Source: Pseudomonas sp. K2I15
Lineage (GTDB): Bacteria; Pseudomonadota; Gammaproteobacteria; Pseudomonadales; Pseudomonadaceae
Length of the DNA: 64,000 nt
Direction: 5' to 3'
Assembly (NCBI RefSeq): GCF_002204795.1
Contig: NZ_NIXO01000020.1
Coordinates: forward strand, 1 to 64,000
The notes below the pieces were generated by a model. It saw only the letters and a program-made list of their open reading frames with translations. It had not been told where the DNA came from and made no database searches. This document shows, in pieces, positions 59,007 to 64,000 of this stretch. Both the position numbers and the translations under genes were made by a program. The first letter of the stretch is position 1, and every line of letters begins with the position of its first letter.

Positions 59007-60815
59007 ATGACTTCACCCCTTCCGCGAAGACCCCGCTGGCGCAGCCTGGCCTTGCTGGCGCTGTGCCTGGCACCGCTGTTGTGGCCGCTGGAGCACTTGG
59101 CCGAGCGCTATTACCGCAGCGAACTGGCCGGGCAGAACCGCCAGACACTGGACCTGTACGTCGCCAACCTGCTGGGCACCCTGCACCGCTACGAAGTGTT
59201 GCCGCAGATCCTCGGCGACCTGCCGGCGCTGCGCACCGCGATCGATGCGCCCCACGTCAGCACCAACCTGGTCAACGCCAACCACCTGCTCAAGGACGTC
59301 GCCGCCCAGGCCGGGGTGGAAGTGATGTACCTGATGGACACCACCGGCAAAACGCTGGCCGCGTCCAACTGGGACAAGCAGGACAGCTTCGTCGGGCGTA
59401 ATTTTTCCTTTCGCCCGTACTTCAGTGAAGCCATGGACGGGCGCCTGGGCCGCTTCTTCGGCCTGGGCACCACCTCGGCCAAGCGCGGCTACTTCTTCGC
59501 CGCCGCCGTGCGCGATGGCGAAAAAATCATCGGCGTGCTGGTGGTCAAGGTCGACCTGGACCACACCGAAAGCCTGTGGGGCAACACACCCGAACAACTG
59601 CTGGTGACCGATCACAACGGGGTGGTGATCCTGACCTCGCGCCCCCAATGGCGCTTTCGCGCCACCCGGCGGCTGACCGACGAAGAACGCCAGGCCATCA
59701 TTGCCATCCAGCCTTACCCGACCCGCGACCCGCAGCCGCTGAACCTCAGCTCCACCGCCTGGGTGCGCCAGGCCACCGACATTGCCGAGACCGGCTGGAA
59801 GGTCGAGATTCTCGCACCACGCACCTTGATCAGCCGCCCGGTGCGCACCGTGGTCGCCGTGGGTGGCGCCACCTTGCTGGTGGTGATGCTGTTGCTCGGC
59901 CTGATGATGCAGCGCCGTCGCCATTACCTGGAGCGCATCGCCTTCGAAGCCAAGGCCCGCCGCGAGCTGGAAATGCGCGTGATCGAGCGAACCAGCGACC
60001 TGGAAGGCCTCAACCGGCGCCTGAAACAGGAAGTATTGGAGCGCGAACACGCCCAGCAGGAACTGGTGCGCGCCCAGGATGACCTGGTGCAGGCTGGCAA
60101 ACTGTCGGCGCTGGGCACCATGTCGGCGAGCATCAGCCATGAACTCAACCAGCCGCTGGCGGCGATTCGCAGCTACGCAGAAAACGCCGAGATTTTGCTC
60201 GATCACCAACGCACCGACGACGCCCGTGGCAACCTCAAGCTGATCAGCGAATTGACCGGGCGCATGGCCTCAATCATCGCCCACTTGCGCGCCTTCGCCC
60301 GGCGCGACCGGCATGCGCCGGAAAGCGTGGCCCTGCAACCGGCGCTGGACGATGCGCTGGCGCTGCTGGCCAAACGACGTCGGGCAATGGAGGTGGAACT
60401 GATCCGCGACCTGCCCGAAGCAACCTTGTGGGTCGCAGCCGGCGAAACCCGCCTGCGCCAGGTGCTGGGCAACCTGCTGGCCAACGCCCTCGACGCCCTG
60501 ACTGAAAAAGGCCCGCCGCGCAAACTCTGGTTGAGTGCCCAAACCACTGAACAGGGCGTCAACCTGTACATTCGCGACAACGGCCCGGGTTTCTGCATGG
60601 AAGCCCTGGGCCGTGCCAGCGAGCCCTTCTACACCACCAAGACCCGCACCCAGGGCCTGGGGTTGGGCCTGGCGATTTGCGACACCCTGATGCGCGCCTT
60701 TGGCGGTGAACTGTTGTTCGCCAACCACAAGGAAGGTGGCGCACTGTTAACCTTGAAACTGCGCGCCGGGGCTCCGGGTGTCAGTCTGCAACCGTCCGAG
60801 GACCGCAGTGTATGA
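59007..60815 (+). CDS. dctB: Sensor histidine kinase DctB
   Basis: 602 residues: N-terminal membrane helix (about 12-30), periplasmic dCache-type sensor (about 40-275, with RNFSFRPYF), second helix (281-301), coiled-coil, HisKA with His378 in SISHELNQP, and HATPase with NLLANALDAL, DNGPGF and GLGLGLAI. It senses C4-dicarboxylates and phosphorylates DctD. In P. aeruginosa dctBD also follow the rml genes. dctD starts four bases inside its end. Confidence 0.9.
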   Translation: MTSPLPRRPRWRSLALLALCLAPLLWPLEHLAERYYRSELAGQNRQTLDLYVANLLGTLHRYEVLPQILGDLPALRTAIDAPHVSTNLVNANHLLKDVAAQAGVEVMYLMDTTGKTLAASNWDKQDSFVGRNFSFRPYFSEAMDGRLGRFFGLGTTSAKRGYFFAAAVRDGEKIIGVLVVKVDLDHTESLWGNTPEQLLVTDHNGVVILTSRPQWRFRATRRLTDEERQAIIAIQPYPTRDPQPLNLSSTAWVRQATDIAETGWKVEILAPRTLISRPVRTVVAVGGATLLVVMLLLGLMMQRRRHYLERIAFEAKARRELEMRVIERTSDLEGLNRRLKQEVLEREHAQQELVRAQDDLVQAGKLSALGTMSASISHELNQPLAAIRSYAENAEILLDHQRTDDARGNLKLISELTGRMASIIAHLRAFARRDRHAPESVALQPALDDALALLAKRRRAMEVELIRDLPEATLWVAAGETRLRQVLGNLLANALDALTEKGPPRKLWLSAQTTEQGVNLYIRDNGPGFCMEALGRASEPFYTTKTRTQGLGLGLAICDTLMRAFGGELLFANHKEGGALLTLKLRAGAPGVSLQPSEDRSV

Positions 60816-62197
60816 GTATTGATAACCAGATTCAGGTGGTGTTGATCGACGATGATCCACACCTGCGTCAGGCCCTGTGCCAGACCCTGGACCTGGCCGG
60901 GCTGAAAGTCCTGACCCTTGGCGAAGCCCAGGGGCTGACCGCGCAATTGTCCCGGGATTGGCCGGGAGTCGTCGTCAGTGACATCCGCATGCCCGGCATG
61001 GACGGCCTGGAGCTGCTGAGGGAACTCCACGCCCAAGACCCGGAGCTGCCGGTGCTGCTGATCACCGGCCACGGCGACGTGCCGCTGGCAGTGCAGGCCA
61101 TGCGGACCGGCGCCTACGACTTCCTGGAAAAACCCTTCGCCAGCGACGCCCTGCTCGACAGCGTGCGCCGTGCCCTGGCCCTGCGCCGCCTGGTGTTGGA
61201 CAACCGCAGCCTGCGCCTGGCCCTCAGCGACCGTCAGCAATTGAGCACGCGCCTGGTGGGGCACTCACCGCAGATGCTGCGCCTGCGCGAGCAGATTGGT
61301 GCGCTGGCGGCAACCAAGGCCGACGTGCTGATCCTCGGCGAAACCGGCGCCGGCAAGGAAGTGGTGGCGCGCGCGCTGCACGACCTGTCGAACCGCCGCG
61401 CAGGCCCGTTTGTGGCGATCAACGCCGGTGCCCTGGCTGAGTCGGTGGTGGAAAGCGAGTTGTTCGGGCATGAGCCAGGGGCTTTTACAGGGGCCCAGAA
61501 GCGGCGCATCGGCAAATTTGAATTTGCCAACGGCGGCACGCTATTCCTTGATGAAATCGAAAGCATGAGCCTGGATGTGCAGGTCAAGCTGCTGCGCCTG
61601 TTGCAGGAGCGCGTGGTGGAGCGACTGGGCGGCAATCAACTGATCCCGCTGGATATCCGCATCATTGCCGCCACCAAGGAAGACCTGCGCCAGTCTGCCG
61701 ACCAAGGGCGCTTCCGGGCCGACTTGTATTACCGCCTCAACGTCGCACCGCTGCGTATTCCGCCACTGCGCGAGCGAGGCGAGGATGCGCTGATGCTGTT
61801 CCAGCACTTTGCCGATGAGGCCAGCACCCGCCACGGGCTGCCGATGAAAGAGCTGCAACCGGGGCAACGCGCGCTGTTGTTGCGTCACAGCTGGCCGGGC
61901 AATGTGCGGGAGCTGCAAAACGCCGCCGAACGTTTTGCCCTGGGCCTGGAACTGGCGCTGGACAGCACCCAAGACAATCCATCGGCTGGCGTCCTGACCA
62001 GCACGCCCGGCGGTTTAAGCGAGCAGGTCGAACAGTTCGAAAAAAGCCTGATCGCCGCAGAGCTGGCACGCACCCACAACTCCATGCGCAGCCTCGCCGA
62101 GGCACTGGGCGTGCCGCGTAAAACCCTGCACGACAAACTGCGCAAGCACGGACTGAATTTCGCCGACAGCGGCAACAGCCACGCTGACGACGAATGA
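60812..62197 (+). CDS. dctD: C4-dicarboxylate response regulator DctD (NtrC family)
   Basis: 461 residues: receiver domain with phospho-acceptor Asp57 (VVVSDIRMPGMDG), AAA+ sigma-54-activating domain (GETGAGKE, the sigma-54 contact loop GAFTGA, FLDEIESM) and a C-terminal Fis-type HTH (MRSLAEALGVPRKTLHDKLR). It activates sigma-54 promoters of dicarboxylate transporter genes, which are not in this window. Confidence 0.93.
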   Translation: MSIDNQIQVVLIDDDPHLRQALCQTLDLAGLKVLTLGEAQGLTAQLSRDWPGVVVSDIRMPGMDGLELLRELHAQDPELPVLLITGHGDVPLAVQAMRTGAYDFLEKPFASDALLDSVRRALALRRLVLDNRSLRLALSDRQQLSTRLVGHSPQMLRLREQIGALAATKADVLILGETGAGKEVVARALHDLSNRRAGPFVAINAGALAESVVESELFGHEPGAFTGAQKRRIGKFEFANGGTLFLDEIESMSLDVQVKLLRLLQERVVERLGGNQLIPLDIRIIAATKEDLRQSADQGRFRADLYYRLNVAPLRIPPLRERGEDALMLFQHFADEASTRHGLPMKELQPGQRALLLRHSWPGNVRELQNAAERFALGLELALDSTQDNPSAGVLTSTPGGLSEQVEQFEKSLIAAELARTHNSMRSLAEALGVPRKTLHDKLRKHGLNFADSGNSHADDE

Positions 62198-62224
62198 CCT
62201 TTTCCCCCCTGCCACGAGGCCACC

Positions 62225-62680
62225 ATGAGTCGCGATAGCCGTTACCTGGAATCGATCCTTCACCACGACATTCCCCTGACCCGGGAAATGGGCCTCAAGG
62301 TGCTCGACTGGCAGGACCGGCAACTGCAACTGCGCTTGCCGCTCGGCGCCAACATCAACCACAAGAGCACCATGTTTGGCGGCAGCCTGTATTGCGGTGC
62401 CGTGCTGGCGGGCTGGGGCTGGCTGCATTTGCAGTTGCGTGAGGAAGGGATCGAAGACGGGCACATCGTGATTCAGGAAGGGCAGATCAGTTATCCGCTG
62501 CCGGTGACGCGGGATGCGGTGGTGGTTTGCCAGGCACCGGAAGAGAAGGTGTGGAAGCGGTTTGTGGCGACCTATAAGCGTTATGGCCGGGCGCGGTTGG
62601 CGCTGGAGACGTGGATCGTCAATGAGGACAGTAAAGAGCGGGCCGTGACCTTTACCGGGCAGTATGTCCTGCACACCTAA
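62225..62680 (+). CDS. YiiD C-terminal-domain thioesterase-like protein
   Basis: 151 residues, hotdog-fold pattern: LPLGANINHKSTMFGGSLYC followed by GWGWLHLQLREEG, the signature of the YiiD_C putative thioesterase family. Cytoplasmic. It follows dctD after a 27-base gap and is followed by a REP element. Substrate unknown. Confidence 0.82.
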   Translation: MSRDSRYLESILHHDIPLTREMGLKVLDWQDRQLQLRLPLGANINHKSTMFGGSLYCGAVLAGWGWLHLQLREEGIEDGHIVIQEGQISYPLPVTRDAVVVCQAPEEKVWKRFVATYKRYGRARLALETWIVNEDSKERAVTFTGQYVLHT

Positions 62681-62681
62681 C

Positions 62682-62777
62682 AAATGTGGGAGCGGGCTTG
62701 CTCGCGAAGGCAGTGTGTCAGTCACCAGATGTATTGGCTGATCCACCGCATTCGCGAGCAAGCCCGCTCCCACATTT
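62682..62777. repeat. REP/BIME-type element, inverted copy of 776-871
   Basis: Same 96-bp element as at 776-871 in the opposite orientation: AAATGTGGGAGCGGGCTTGC arms and the internal GGCAGTGTGTCAGTC. Lies between convergent genes. Confidence 0.9.
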
Positions 62778-62793
62778 TTGATCGGTGCTGTGT

Positions 62794-63630
62794 CTAAGAA
62801 CGAGCCAGGGTCAGCAACCGTTCGCGCCATTCGGCCTTGGCCGGCAATGCCAAAAAGAACGGATTCAATAGTGATTCCCGCGCCGGATAACTGAATGGTT
62901 GTCCATTCAGCTCCAGCACTTCACCGCCCGCCCCTTCCAGCACGCCCTGTGCCGCCGCCGTGTCCCACTGCGAGGTCGGCGCCAGGCGCGGATAACAATC
63001 GGCGCTGCCCTCAGCCAACAAGCAAAACTTCAACGAGCTGCCGATATTCGCCAGCTTCAGCTCGCCCAATCCCGCACTCAAGCCCGCCAGCAGACGATCC
63101 TGCTCCGGGCTGGTATGCCGACGACTGGCAACCACCGTAAACGCTTCGCCCGCCGCTGGCGTCTGGCGCACCTGAATCTGCTTGGGCGGCTCACTCACAT
63201 CGGAGCGCCAGGCGCCCAGCCCTGCGCCACCGAAGTAGCAACGACCACTGGTAGGCATCGACACCACGCCGAACACCACCCGTCCCTGTTCGATCAAGGC
63301 GATGTTGACGGTGAACTCCTCGCTGCCGGAGATAAACTCCTTGGTGCCATCCAGCGGGTCCACCAACCACCAGCGCTGCCAACCGGCGCGCACGCTCTGG
63401 TCGATATCCGCGTCTTCTTCAGACAGCACCGGAATGCTCGGGTCCAGGGCGGTGAGCCCGGCGAGGATCAGATGGTGGGCGGCCAGGTCGGCGGCGGTGA
63501 CCGGTGAATCATCGCTCTTGGTGGTCACGGCAACATCAGCGCGCCAATACGGCAGGATGACCTCACCGGCCTGGCGGGCCAATTCAATCACAGGGGCAAT
63601 AAACGGGTGACCCAGGAACAGTTCGCTCAT
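62794..63630 (-). CDS. cysQ: 3'(2'),5'-bisphosphate nucleotidase (CysQ)
   Basis: 278 residues; inositol-monophosphatase fold with metal-binding VLSEEDADID, WLVDPLDGTKEFISG and the C-terminal SQWDTAAAQGVLEGAGGEV. Removes phosphate from 3'-phosphoadenosine-5'-phosphate during sulfur assimilation. Start overlaps the nudE stop by four bases. Confidence 0.95.
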   Translation of the reverse strand: MSELFLGHPFIAPVIELARQAGEVILPYWRADVAVTTKSDDSPVTAADLAAHHLILAGLTALDPSIPVLSEEDADIDQSVRAGWQRWWLVDPLDGTKEFISGSEEFTVNIALIEQGRVVFGVVSMPTSGRCYFGGAGLGAWRSDVSEPPKQIQVRQTPAAGEAFTVVASRRHTSPEQDRLLAGLSAGLGELKLANIGSSLKFCLLAEGSADCYPRLAPTSQWDTAAAQGVLEGAGGEVLELNGQPFSYPARESLLNPFFLALPAKAEWRERLLTLARS

Positions 63631-64000
63631 GGCTGGAACGCTCCACGTTGAGTCAACAAGTCGCGCACCAGATACAGCGCCGCCAAGGCGCGGCCCTCGC
63701 TAAACTGCTCGTTTTGCGCCAACTGCGAGAGCTCCCGCAGGTTGACCCGGTCGACGCGCATCGGCTCCGGCTCGTCGCCTTCCAGGCGTTCTTCATACAG
63801 CTCAGTGGCCAGCACCACCTGGATTTTCTGGCTCATGTAGCCGGGAGACAGCGAAAGCTCGGTGATGTGTTCCAATTGGCGGGCGCCAAACCCGGCCTCT
63901 TCCTTGAGCTCTCGGTCGGCCGCCGCCAACACGTCTTCGCCCGGCTCGATCAAGCCCTTGGGCAATGACAGTTCATACTCGTCGGTGCCGCCGCAATATT
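63627..64000 (-). CDS. nudE: ADP-compound Nudix hydrolase NudE, N-terminus outside the window
   Basis: About 124 residues visible, beginning YCGGTDEYELSLPKGLIEPG; the frame is open to the window edge. The Nudix box is GEDVLAAADRELKEEAGFGA. NudE cleaves ADP-ribose and NADH-type compounds. Upstream of and coupled to cysQ. Confidence 0.9.
   Translation of the reverse strand, partial: YCGGTDEYELSLPKGLIEPGEDVLAAADRELKEEAGFGARQLEHITELSLSPGYMSQKIQVVLATELYEERLEGDEPEPMRVDRVNLRELSQLAQNEQFSEGRALAALYLVRDLLTQRGAFQP

Overview
The window is a chromosomal segment of a fluorescent Pseudomonas (P. fluorescens complex). The evidence is the high GC content and codon use, Pseudomonas-type REP palindromes, the order rmlBACD-dctBD-cysQ-nudE, and a complete ten-gene wss operon for acetylated cellulose in the same order as in P. 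fluorescens SBW25.

Layout. (1) 1-7.1 kb: end of an alpha/beta hydrolase gene, a small conserved protein, a GabP-type permease, a four-gene polar amino acid ABC importer and a methyltransferase-like protein coupled to it. (2) 7.3-22.9 kb, minus strand: wssA-J. WssA and WssJ are ParA/BcsQ-like ATPases, WssB-E are synthase, periplasmic subunit, endoglucanase and outer-membrane exporter, and WssF-I form the acetylation module. (3) 23.4-24.2 kb: a DUF2790 remnant, a REP element and a lipoprotein. (4) 24.5-41.1 kb: a genomic island of about 16.6 kb in the 3' end of tRNA-Thr(TGT), bounded by a direct repeat of about 47 bp with one mismatch. (5) 41.3-44.8 kb: a P-loop ATPase, an AT-rich TIGR04141/DUF6119-like gene and a DUF3077 gene. 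(6) 44.9-55.4 kb: SDR, tautomerase, a DsbA/FrnE gene remnant, OprD porin, DsbA-family protein, TonB-dependent siderophore receptor, agmatine deiminase and a kinase/M23/aminotransferase fusion. (7) 55.6-64 kb: rmlBACD (dTDP-L-rhamnose), dctBD (C4-dicarboxylate two-component system), a thioesterase-like gene, cysQ and nudE.

The island looks like a P4-type phage satellite rather than a full prophage. It has a tyrosine integrase, an AlpA-like protein, an HTH protein, a Rha regulator, an RNA-regulated leader, a run of small overlapping genes, a Toprim primase, a DUF927 helicase-like protein, a dense cluster of GGGGAAC/GTTCCCC repeats directly behind the helicase gene (candidate origin), and a single lambda gpI-like tail-assembly gene with no capsid, terminase or other tail genes.

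The most interesting signals are non-coding. Two C4-type antisense-RNA leaders, one in the island at 36.9 kb and one outside it at 44.4 kb, have the same fold but different antisense/target pairs that covary, and one pair in each masks the downstream Shine-Dalgarno. There is also the GTTCCCC repeat cluster, a near-canonical chromosomal parS site inside the island, and a set of word doublets (the same 6-10 bp word repeated 9-12 bp apart, with a different word at each site) scattered through the island's non-coding DNA. In the wss region, candidate FleQ boxes and a terminator-like leader hairpin suggest how the operon is controlled, and WssJ has lost the signature lysine of its Walker A motif.
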